From Flavisericum labens (GTDB taxonomy: Bacteria > Bacteroidota > Bacteroidia > Flavobacteriales > Flavobacteriaceae): 64,000 bases of DNA. Both the position numbers and the translations under genes were made by a program. Below the pieces are notes generated by a model, which saw only the letters and a program-made list of their open reading frames with translations, was not told where the DNA came from and did not search any database. Shown here one piece after another: positions 1 to 6,824 of the stretch. Within the stretch, counting starts at the first letter, position 1, and each line of letters starts with the position of its first letter. The stretch spans positions 248,001-312,000 of the forward strand of contig NZ_JBJJBQ010000003.1 of assembly GCF_045446075.1 (NCBI RefSeq), given 5' to 3'.

Positions 1-815
1 AAAAATGCATCAGCCTCAAAACTTTCATGAACACGTGTTAATTCAATTTTATCAGCACTAGACATGGCCTGTTCATAAATTTGTCCACCACCTATTATAA
101 AAGGTTGCGAGTCGCTTTTTGAAGCGTCAAGTGCATCTTCCAAACTGTTTACAACAATAACGCCTTTAGGAGCTTTGTAGTTACTTTGTCGGGTAATCAC
201 GACATGGGTTCTGTTCGGTAGTGGTTTTGGAAAGCTTTCAAAGGTTTTACGGCCCATAATGATATGGTGTCCACTCGTTAGAGCTTTAAAGCGTTTTAAG
301 TCGTCTCTTAAATGCCAAATCAGTTGGTTGCCTTTTCCAATAGCATTGTTTTCGGCAGCAGCGACAATAATGGTCAATATCGATTTTTTATTCTGTGGGG
401 ATGTATTGTTTTGCTCATTGTAGACTTCGCTTTGCGCCAACAAAGTCTCCTCTTTTACAAGACCTTGTTTTATTTTTTCAATTCGGTCTTTCTGTTTGGC
501 TACCAATTTTTCAAGCTGTTCTTTTTCCCATGCTTTCCCCATAAAATTATGGGTTATGAAAACATTAAAAACATGGTACAAAAGAAAAAATAACCATAAA
601 AGAATAGCAAATAAAAACCATTCCATACCAAAAGGTCTGAATTCTTTCTCAATGCCAAGAACGGTGTTTGCCACGATTAAAAGAACAGCGCCAATTAAAA
701 ACAGCACGAAATGAACATAGAGTCGCTTTTTTTGCTTGATACGCCTCTGGGCATTTTCAATAAGCTCTAATTGGTCTTTGTCTATTTGCGGTTTGGCCTT
801 CTTCTTTCCGAACAT
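1..815 (-). CDS. 2TM domain-dihydrofolate reductase fusion (partial, runs off left edge)
   Basis: Reading the minus strand from ATG at 815 gives one open frame to base 1 (about 271 codons). Residues 1-100 form a 2TM-type domain: a charged helix (QLELIENAQRRIKQKKRLYV), two hydrophobic segments (FVLFLIGAVLLIV; WFLFAILLWLFFLLY) and the typical end NFMGKAWEKEQLEKL. A coiled, charged linker follows (about 110-145), then DHFR from SILTIIVAAAENNAIGKGN, with LIWHLRDDLKRFK, HHIIMGRKTFESFPKPLPNR and FIIGGGQIYEQA. DHFR reduces dihydrofolate to tetrahydrofolate with NADPH, partnering thymidylate synthase, whose gene is nearby. DHFR is normally a free cytosolic protein of about 160 residues, so membrane anchoring is unusual. 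The C-terminal end lies outside the window. The frame was checked codon by codon through the joint; no stop separates the parts. A second start near the DHFR part (TTG codon) cannot be excluded. Confidence 0.9.
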   Translation of the reverse strand, partial: MFGKKKAKPQIDKDQLELIENAQRRIKQKKRLYVHFVLFLIGAVLLIVANTVLGIEKEFRPFGMEWFLFAILLWLFFLLYHVFNVFITHNFMGKAWEKEQLEKLVAKQKDRIEKIKQGLVKEETLLAQSEVYNEQNNTSPQNKKSILTIIVAAAENNAIGKGNQLIWHLRDDLKRFKALTSGHHIIMGRKTFESFPKPLPNRTHVVITRQSNYKAPKGVIVVNSLEDALDASKSDSQPFIIGGGQIYEQAMSSADKIELTRVHESFEADAF

Positions 816-911
816 ATTTATGTAAATAAAGTTTGTAAAGTTAATTTTTTTTTGATCAATATGTAATGAATGATTAAATACTCCATAAGAAAACATCAAT
901 GAATATGATTG

Positions 912-939
912 ATGAATAAAAACCTCTGAAAATCAGAGG
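912..939 (-). terminator. Hairpin with U-tract on the minus strand, upstream of the DHFR fusion
   Basis: Perfect 7-bp stem (CCTCTGA/TCAGAGG, 923-939) with a 3-base loop. On the minus strand it is followed by TTTTTATT. It lies about 110 bases upstream of the DHFR fusion start, so it either stops transcripts arriving from the thyA side or acts as a leader attenuator. The rest of the 816-1123 gap is AT-rich and holds the promoter region of the downstream plus-strand gene. Confidence 0.45.
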
Positions 940-1083
940 AAAACGGAGTACGTTGCATTGATAATATTACAAATATTCAGTTGTTTTTTTTGTTTACCCT
1001 AATTTTAATCGATTACATGTTAACAAAATGATAATTCTTTACTGTAAACGAATTTAAAAGTACAGCACAAGCGAATTGTTTTT

Positions 1084-1091
1084 TAAATTTG
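1084..1091 (+). promoter_or_regulatory. Bacteroidota -7 element for the glycogen-binding-like gene
   Basis: TAAATTTG matches the TAnnTTTG consensus and lies 33 bases before the ATG at 1124. No good TTTG is seen at the expected -33 distance. A palindrome TAATCGATTA lies at 1006-1015 upstream and could be an operator. Confidence 0.5.
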
Positions 1092-1123
1092 TTCCAAAAT
1101 ACAACACAATTAAAATTTGAATT

Positions 1124-1420
1124 ATGGCTATTAAAAAACAATACCTAAAAAGCAAACCAGTTTGTAAAGTAACTTTTTCTTTACCTGCAGAAGATGCCAA
1201 AAAAGTTTCTGTAGTTGGAACTTTTAATGACTGGAATGAAAAGAAAACAGCTCTTAAAAAATTAAAGAATGGTACTTTTAAAGGTACTTTAGATTTAGAA
1301 ACAGGAAGTTCTTACGAGTTTAAATATCTTGTTGACGGTGTTTACGTTAACGATGAAGCAGCCGATGCTTATGCCTGGAATGATTTTGCCGGTGCAGAAA
1401 ACGGTGTTTTAAACTTATAG
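1124..1420 (+). CDS. Small isoamylase N-terminal (CBM48 / AMPK glycogen-binding-like) domain protein
   Basis: A 98-residue protein consisting of a single early-set/CBM48-like beta domain. Visible family marks are KVTFSLPAEDAKKVSVVGTF, NDWNEKKTALKKLKNGTFKG and YEFKYLVDGVYVNDEAADAY. Such domains bind glycogen or starch-like glucans, usually as part of branching enzymes or AMPK beta subunits; here it stands alone with no catalytic domain. No signal peptide is visible, so it is probably cytosolic. It has its own promoter and terminator (monocistronic). Whether it binds glucan or has been recruited for regulation cannot be told from sequence. Confidence 0.85.
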   Translation: MAIKKQYLKSKPVCKVTFSLPAEDAKKVSVVGTFNDWNEKKTALKKLKNGTFKGTLDLETGSSYEFKYLVDGVYVNDEAADAYAWNDFAGAENGVLNL

Positions 1421-1446
1421 TTTCTCTTATAAGACATTTTAAAAAC

Positions 1447-1479
1447 GCACCTCATTTTTTAATGGAGGTGCTTTTTTTA
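1447..1479 (+). terminator. Rho-independent terminator
   Basis: Stem GCACCTC (1447-1453) / GAGGTGC (1465-1471) followed by seven T, 27 bases after the stop of the CBM48-like gene. Confidence 0.85.
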
Positions 1480-1493
1480 TTTTTACTTTTTTT

Positions 1494-1575
1494 GGCGTTA
1501 CCCAAGGGTGGGGCCTTCGGCAGTCTCTGCCTCCTTTTTCGGGGAGCTTCAACAAGTGCCTTAATCCCTAATGCG
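1494..1575 (+). repeat. Intergenic repeat, family A copy 1
   Basis: Begins GGCGTTACCCAAGGGTGG and ends AATCCCTAATGCG. The same ends occur in inverted orientation at 24966-25050 (GGCGTTACC-CAAGGGT and AATC-CTAACGCG as read on the minus strand). The interior differs, with only loosely similar T/C-rich sequence. It looks like a non-coding dispersed repeat of the kind scattered through flavobacterial intergenic regions. Confidence 0.6.
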
Positions 1576-1620
1576 GGTTTATTTTACTAATATTTTGCAT
1601 ATTCAAATGGCAAGGCTATT

Positions 1621-2445
1621 TTAAACAGCCACAGCACCTTTAATGTGTGGATGCGGATTATAATCCTCTAATGTGAAATCGTCAAAAGTGAAATCGAAGA
1701 TGTCTTTTACATCGGGGTTTAACTTCATTTTTGGCAACGGACGAAGGTCTCTGGACAGCTGCAACTCCAATTGCTCAAAATGGTTGCTGTATATATGCGC
1801 ATCACCAAACGTATGGATGAATTCCCCAGCTTCATAGCCACAAACTTGAGCCATCATCATGGTAAATAAAGCATAAGAAGCAATATTAAAAGGAACACCT
1901 AAAAAGATATCTGCACTACGTTGGTACAATTGACAGGATAATTTTCCGTTGGCCACATAAAATTGAAAAAAAGCATGGCAAGGCGGAAGGGCCGCTTTAC
2001 CGTTGGCAACATTTTCGCTAAATGATTTTGAGGTGTCAGGGAGTACGGACGGATTCCAAGCTGAAACCAACATTCTTCGGCTATTGGGGTTGTTTTTTAG
2101 CGAATGGATAACCTCCTTGATTTGGTCAATTTCATCACTGTTCCAGTTGCGCCACTGGTGGCCATAAACAGGACCTAAATCCCCTTTTTCATCAGCCCAT
2201 TCGTTCCAAATTCTAACACCGTTTTCTGTTAGGTATTTTATATTGGTATCGCCTTTTAAAAACCATAGCAATTCATAGATAATCGATTTTAAGTGCAATT
2301 TTTTGGTGGTTACCATCGGGAATCCTTCACTTAAATCAAATCGCATTTGGTAACCAAAAACACTTTTCGTTCCCGTGCCCGTGCGGTCTCCTTTCTCATT
2401 ACCGTTTTCTAAAACGTGTTTTACTAAATCGTGGTATTGTTTCAT
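1621..2445 (-). CDS. thyA: Thymidylate synthase ThyA
   Basis: Makes dTMP from dUMP with methylene-tetrahydrofolate in the cytosol. 274 residues, close to the 264-residue E. coli enzyme. Family marks in order: GDRTGTGTKSVFGYQMRFDL near residue 20, LLWFLKGDTNI, WADEKGDLGPVYGHQWRNW, the catalytic cysteine in ALPPCHAFFQFYV, LYQRSADIFLGVPFNIASYA and the C-terminal HPHIKGAVAV. The enzyme produces dihydrofolate, the substrate of the DHFR fusion encoded 0.8 kb away on the same strand. A roughly 30-residue insertion-like stretch (NPNSRRMLVSAWNPS to SENVANGKA) is normal for some bacterial ThyA. Confidence 0.97.
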   Translation of the reverse strand: MKQYHDLVKHVLENGNEKGDRTGTGTKSVFGYQMRFDLSEGFPMVTTKKLHLKSIIYELLWFLKGDTNIKYLTENGVRIWNEWADEKGDLGPVYGHQWRNWNSDEIDQIKEVIHSLKNNPNSRRMLVSAWNPSVLPDTSKSFSENVANGKAALPPCHAFFQFYVANGKLSCQLYQRSADIFLGVPFNIASYALFTMMMAQVCGYEAGEFIHTFGDAHIYSNHFEQLELQLSRDLRPLPKMKLNPDVKDIFDFTFDDFTLEDYNPHPHIKGAVAV

Positions 2446-2863
2446 ATGCCCATCTTCCGTCTTCCCAAAGGGAAGAAATTTTCATAAGTTAAATTTGAAT
2501 TATAAATAGTTAAAAATCAAATAGCTGTTTATTCAACAGGCTGACGACGAAAATAAAAAAAACGCATTAACGACGCCTTGTTTTAAGGTGTATAATATTA
2601 AAAAGTTATTAACGATTGTGTTTTATGTTTCGGTTTCCACTTTGGGGAATTAAAGGGGCTCTTTTATCCGATAATCATTCCAGCGATGGTGGCCGAAATC
2701 AACGAAGCAATAGTTCGCCCAATAGGCGCTTAAAACCATATCTGCATTGTATGCGCCAAAGACTACTTATGGGAAAGCATTGGCTCGTGATGATATTCGT
2801 TTACAAGATGTTTTTAGTGTTGGTTTTGCAACTTTTGACACTTCTAATTGTAAAGAAGAGGCT

Positions 2864-2998
2864 TTAATTAATTTGACTGTGTTTCGGTTCGCCAGCAATG
2901 TGAACGGAATCCTTTGAAATTATGTTGTCTTTACTTTGTACTGAAATGTTTAGAGTGAAGAAAAAACATAAAGCAAAAAATAGAAACAGCTTTTTCAT
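2864..2998 (-). pseudogene. 44-residue signal-peptide ORF, possibly the stub of a deleted gene
   Basis: ATG at 2998, stop at 2864, only 15 bases after the stop of the bifunctional nuclease gene and on the same strand. The product begins MKKLFLFFALCFFFTLNISV, a clear Sec signal peptide, then about 24 hydrophilic residues. My recollection of flavobacterial gene order (etfB-etfA-nuclease-nucleoside transporter-thyA) puts a NupC-type transporter here; such transporters can carry an N-terminal signal-like segment. I therefore suspect this is the 5' stub of a lost gene, but a genuine small secreted peptide is possible. The flanking 2446-2863 holds no intact gene; see findings for a degenerate coding trace there. 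Confidence 0.35.
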
Positions 2999-3013
2999 AA
3001 ATTAATAACGAGT

Positions 3014-3637
3014 TTATTCTCTTTTAGAAATTTCGTCACGAATATATGCTGCCTTTTCGTAGTCCTCTTTCGCAACGGCGTCTTCTAAAAGTTTTTGAAG
3101 TTCATCGAGTGTTTTGCCTTTTAAATTTTCTCGGGGCGATTCGGCCTCGAGCTCTTTGGCTACAACTTCATCCATTAAGATACTATCTTCCGTTCCTTCC
3201 CTATCTTCATCTTTTTTGGGGTTTACCTTAAGATAAATACCCGCTTTGTCAAGAATGTTTTTGTATGTGAATATTGGTGCTTGAAACCGAAGTGCCAAAG
3301 CAATGGCATCACTGGTTCTAGCATCGATAATTTCTTCAATTTTATCGCGTTCGCAAATTAAGCTTGAATAAAATACGCCATCAACCAATTTGTGGATAAT
3401 CACTTGCTTAACCACTATTTCAAATCGGTCAGCAAAATTCTTAAAAAGGTCGTGTGTTAATGGGCGCGGCGGGCTAATTTCCTTTTCCAATGCTATGGCT
3501 ATAGATTGCGCTTCAAAAGCACCAATAACAATAGGTAGTTTTCGGTCGCCATCAACTTCATTTAAAATCAAGGCGTATGCGCCATTTTGGGTTTGGCTAT
3601 AAGAAATACCTTTTATATTTAATCGTACTAAACTCAT
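3014..3637 (-). CDS. Bifunctional nuclease (DUF151) with C-terminal UVR motif
   Basis: Start chosen at the internal Met (MSLVRLNIKGISYSQTQNGA), because the upstream six residues add nothing typical. Residues 1-135 are a BFN/DUF151 domain (ALILNEVDGDRKLPIVIGAF, IARTSDAIALALRFQAPIF-like segment with conserved RTSDAIALA). After an acidic linker, the last 35 residues form a UvrB/C-type UVR helical hairpin (LDELQKLLEDAVAKEDYEKA, AYIRDEI). The BFN family includes plant and bacterial nucleases, but the substrate in Bacteroidota is unknown. The gene is the third of an apparent etfB-etfA-BFN transcription unit, though the gaps of about 100 and 175 bases leave room for separate promoters. Confidence 0.9.
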   Translation of the reverse strand: MSLVRLNIKGISYSQTQNGAYALILNEVDGDRKLPIVIGAFEAQSIAIALEKEISPPRPLTHDLFKNFADRFEIVVKQVIIHKLVDGVFYSSLICERDKIEEIIDARTSDAIALALRFQAPIFTYKNILDKAGIYLKVNPKKDEDREGTEDSILMDEVVAKELEAESPRENLKGKTLDELQKLLEDAVAKEDYEKAAYIRDEISKRE

Positions 3638-3761
3638 ATTATTTTCAAAACGCAAAGAACTGTTTAAATTAGAACTTTACCAAGTGCCAAGGCACAATTA
3701 TGTATAAAGTGCTAATTTAAGCAGTTAAAAACGACTATACAATTTATGAAAAAATAAATTA

Positions 3762-3774
3762 CTCGATAATCGAG
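3762..3774 (-). terminator. Putative terminator after etfA (minus strand)
   Basis: CTCGAT-A-ATCGAG perfect inverted repeat followed, on the minus strand, by TAATTTATTTTTT. It lies 40 bases downstream of the etfA stop codon. The very short loop lowers confidence. Confidence 0.4.
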
Positions 3775-3813
3775 ATTTAAACGCTCCACTTGTATCGAAA
3801 CTAAAAAAATATT

Positions 3814-4773
3814 TTACTGTTGTGCTTTAAAGGCTTTCAATTTTTCAATGAGTTCTGGAACCACTTGAAAAGCGTCGCCAACAACACCGTAATCGGCGGC
3901 TTTAAAGAATGGTGCTTCAGGGTCTGTGTTGATAACTACTTTAACTTTTGAAGCGTTAATACCAGCCAAATGCTGAATAGCACCAGAAATACCAATGGCA
4001 ATGTATAAATTGGCGGCTACGGGTTTTCCGGTTTGTCCAACGTGCTCGCCATGTGGTCTCCAACCTAAATCGGAAACAGGCTTAGAGCAGGCTGTGGCTG
4101 CGCCTAAAATATCGGCAAGTTCTTCAATCATGCCCCAGTTTTCAGGGCCTTTTAAACCTCTTCCACCAGAAACTACGATTTCGGCATCGGCAATAGTTAC
4201 TTTATCGGTAGCCTTATCAACAGACTCCACTTGAACTTGTGATTCTGGAACGGAAGGCGAGAAGTCTTCCGCAGAAGCACTACCACTATTTTCAACCAAA
4301 CCAAAGGCATTGTTGGAAACTCCAACAATTTTTACATCGGTATTTATTTGTGAGTTTTCGAAAGCTTTATTGGTAAAAGCAGAACGTTTAACCGTAAACG
4401 GGCTTGTACTTGACGGCGCTTCAACAACGTTTGAGGCGTAACCTGCATTTAACCCTACTGCTAAAAGGGGGGCCAAATATTTACTATTTGCACTAGAGCT
4501 CACAACCACAACTTTAGAGCCTTCTTGCTCTGCAGCTTGTTTAATAACCGATGCATAAGTCTTCGCGTTAAATTTGTCCAGTTGGTCGTTTTTTACGTCC
4601 AATACTTTGTCAACGCCATATTTGCCCAATGTAGAGACATTATTGGTATTTACAGCAACCGCTGTAACAGTAGTGCCTAATTGTTCCGCCACAGCTTTGG
4701 CGTAAGATGCTACCTCGAATGCTGCTTTTTTAAAGGTGCCTTGTTCTGATTCTGTATATACTAAAACTGACAT
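3814..4773 (-). CDS. etfA: Electron transfer flavoprotein alpha subunit
   Basis: 319 residues, the usual length. The N-terminal half is the ETF domain (SVLVYTESEQGTFKKAAFEV). The C-terminal FAD-binding domain starts near residue 200 with VSGGRGLKGPENWGMIEELA, then SDLGWRPHGEHVGQTGKPVA, YIAIGISGAIQHLAGINASK and NTDPEAPFFKAADYGVVGDA. ETF carries electrons from acyl-CoA dehydrogenases to the respiratory chain via ETF-ubiquinone oxidoreductase. Its partner etfB lies 99 bases upstream on the same strand. Confidence 0.97.
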   Translation of the reverse strand: MSVLVYTESEQGTFKKAAFEVASYAKAVAEQLGTTVTAVAVNTNNVSTLGKYGVDKVLDVKNDQLDKFNAKTYASVIKQAAEQEGSKVVVVSSSANSKYLAPLLAVGLNAGYASNVVEAPSSTSPFTVKRSAFTNKAFENSQINTDVKIVGVSNNAFGLVENSGSASAEDFSPSVPESQVQVESVDKATDKVTIADAEIVVSGGRGLKGPENWGMIEELADILGAATACSKPVSDLGWRPHGEHVGQTGKPVAANLYIAIGISGAIQHLAGINASKVKVVINTDPEAPFFKAADYGVVGDAFQVVPELIEKLKAFKAQQ

Positions 4774-4872
4774 AATATTTTTTAATTTGTCATCCTGAAG
4801 CTATTTTTCAGGATTTTATTAATTTGTTATTCGTTTGAAAAAAATTCGAACGAGCGCGGAATAATCTAATTC

Positions 4873-5619
4873 CTAAATCACCTTGGCTTCGTTGTGAAGT
4901 AGGTTTACCAACTCGTCTAAATTATCTGGTTCAACTAACTTAACCGTACCTTTTGGAGCTGGTTTTTCGAAAGAAGCGGAAGTAGTTTCGGCTTCGGCAT
5001 CAACAGGTTCAACAACATTCAATGGTTTTTTTCTAGCCATCATAATGCCTCGCATGTTAGGGATGCGCAGGTCGCTTTCTTCAACCAACCCTTTTTGTCC
5101 ACCAATAACTAACGGCAACGATGTTGAAACGGTTTCTTTTCCGCCGTCAATTTCTCTAATAGCTTTTGCCGAGGTGCCATCAACTTCTAGACCAATACAG
5201 TTATTTACAAAATTTGCATCAGTTAAACCGGCCACCATGCCCGGAACCATACCGCCATTATAGTCTATTGATTCGCGTCCGGCAATTACTAAATCGTATC
5301 CGCCGTCTTTAGCCACACTGGCAAGTTGTTTCGCAACTGAAAAACCATCGGTAGGAGCAGTGTTTACACGAATGGCCTCATCAGCACCAATGGCTAGGGC
5401 TTTACGCAACGTAGGCTCCGTTTCAGCGCCACCAACATTTACAACGGTAACTATTGCGCCTTGTTTTTCTTTAAACCACATGGCACGGGTTAAACCAAAT
5501 TCGTCGTTAGGGTTTATAACAAACTGTACACCACTGTTGTCAAACTTGGTATTGCCATCAGTAAAATTAATTTTTGATGTAGTATCTGGTACGTGACTTA
5601 TGCACACTAATATTTTCAT
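4873..5619 (-). CDS. etfB: Electron transfer flavoprotein beta subunit
   Basis: 248 residues. Starts MKILVCISHVPDTTSKINFT and carries the AMP/adenine-nucleotide binding fold typical of EtfB, with GADEAIRVNT, VIAGRESIDYNGGMVPGMVA and IPNMRGIMMARKKPL. Forms the heterodimer with the EtfA encoded immediately downstream. It starts divergently from pdhB; the shared intergenic region is 157 bases. Fatty-acid or branched-chain acyl-CoA oxidation is the usual electron source. Confidence 0.97.
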   Translation of the reverse strand: MKILVCISHVPDTTSKINFTDGNTKFDNSGVQFVINPNDEFGLTRAMWFKEKQGAIVTVVNVGGAETEPTLRKALAIGADEAIRVNTAPTDGFSVAKQLASVAKDGGYDLVIAGRESIDYNGGMVPGMVAGLTDANFVNNCIGLEVDGTSAKAIREIDGGKETVSTSLPLVIGGQKGLVEESDLRIPNMRGIMMARKKPLNVVEPVDAEAETTSASFEKPAPKGTVKLVEPDNLDELVNLLHNEAKVI

Positions 5620-5726
5620 GATAATTTATATATTAAAATGTCCTATTTTTTCAGGCTACGAAGTTAATTATTTTATTCTGAATATTTGTTATGCGCGCAT
5701 AGTAAATTTTAAAAAAATCTTATCTC

Positions 5727-5753
5727 TTGGTAAGTCATTTATTGTTATTTTTG
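5727..5753 (+). promoter_or_regulatory. Promoter for pdhB
   Basis: TTG (5727-5729), 16-base spacer, TATTTTTG (5746-5753), matching the Bacteroidota TTG/TAnnTTTG form. The pdhB ATG lies 23 bases downstream, implying a very short 5' leader. Confidence 0.6.
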
Positions 5754-5776
5754 CTATTCCAATTAAAATTTTTTTA

Positions 5777-6757
5777 ATGAAAACAATTCAATTTAGAGAG
5801 GCTATTTGCGAGGCCATGAGTGAGGAAATGCGTAAAGATGAAAGCATTTATTTAATGGGTGAAGAGGTTGCCGAATATAACGGGGCCTATAAAGCATCAA
5901 AAGGTATGTTGGACGAATTTGGGCCAAAGCGTGTTATAGATACGCCCATTGCAGAACTAGGTTTTGCTGGTATAGCTATTGGATCAACCATGACGGGCAA
6001 CAGACCTATTGTTGAATACATGACTTTTAACTTCTCTTTAGTAGGGATTGACCAAATTATAAATAATGCTGCCAAAATCAGACAAATGTCGGGTGGGCAA
6101 TTTAAATGCCCAATAGTGTTCCGTGGACCAACTGCTTCGGCAGGTCAATTGGGAGCCACGCACTCACAGGCTTTTGAAAACTGGTTTGCGAATACACCGG
6201 GATTAAAGGTAGTTGTGCCCTCAAACCCATACGATGCAAAGGGTTTATTGAAAGCTGCTATTCGTGATGATGACCCAGTTATCTTTATGGAAAGTGAGCA
6301 AATGTACGGTGATAAAGGCGAAGTGCCCGAAGGCGAATATATTGTGCCATTAGGTGTTGCCGATATTAAACGTGAAGGAACCGATGTTACTATTGTGTCT
6401 TTTGGAAAAATTATTAAGGAAACTTATAAGGCGGCCGACGAACTAGAAAAAGAAGGTATTTCTTGTGAAATCATCGATTTGCGTACCGTACGCCCAATGG
6501 ATAGAAAAGCTATTTTGGAGTCGGTTAAGAAAACAAATAGATTAGTGGTAGTGGAAGAGGCTTGGCCATTTGGAAACGTCGCTACTGAAATCACTTATTT
6601 GGTTCAATCTGAAGCTTTTGATTATTTGGATGCTCCGGTTGTAAAAGTTAATACGGCCGATACACCGGCACCATATTCTCCAGTGCTATTGGCAGAATGG
6701 TTACCAAATCATGAAGATGTGATTAAGGCCGTTAAAAAGGTGATGTACAAATTATAA
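5777..6757 (+). CDS. pdhB: Pyruvate dehydrogenase E1 component beta subunit
   Basis: Start set at 5777 (MKTIQFREAICEAMSEEMRK), because the upstream in-frame extension overlaps the promoter and is AT-rich low-complexity. 326 residues, as usual for E1 beta. Marks: MGEEVAEYNGAYKASKGML, PIAELGFAGIAIGSTMTGNR, MTFNFSLVGIDQIINNAAKI, GPTASAGQLGATHSQAFENW and the C-terminal transketolase-like domain (GISCEIIDLRTVRPMD). With E1 alpha (not in this window) it decarboxylates pyruvate via TPP and acetylates E2, feeding the TCA cycle. It is monocistronic, ending at a strong terminator. Confidence 0.95.
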   Translation: MKTIQFREAICEAMSEEMRKDESIYLMGEEVAEYNGAYKASKGMLDEFGPKRVIDTPIAELGFAGIAIGSTMTGNRPIVEYMTFNFSLVGIDQIINNAAKIRQMSGGQFKCPIVFRGPTASAGQLGATHSQAFENWFANTPGLKVVVPSNPYDAKGLLKAAIRDDDPVIFMESEQMYGDKGEVPEGEYIVPLGVADIKREGTDVTIVSFGKIIKETYKAADELEKEGISCEIIDLRTVRPMDRKAILESVKKTNRLVVVEEAWPFGNVATEITYLVQSEAFDYLDAPVVKVNTADTPAPYSPVLLAEWLPNHEDVIKAVKKVMYKL

Positions 6758-6786
6758 ATAAAACAGAATTATTTACGTTAAATAGG

Positions 6787-6819
6787 CTTCATCAGCACTC
6801 TTGCTGATGAAGTTTTTTT
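6787..6819 (+). terminator. Strong rho-independent terminator after pdhB
   Basis: 11-bp perfect stem CTTCATCAGCA (6787-6797) / TGCTGATGAAG (6802-6812) with a 4-base loop and seven T. It ends only five bases before the ATG of the next gene. Confidence 0.93.
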
Positions 6820-6824
6820 GTATT

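Noticed and set aside
2616..2867. 83-residue plus-strand ORF
   Set aside because: Composition is not protein-like and another frame reads better; treated as part of a degenerate region, not as a gene.
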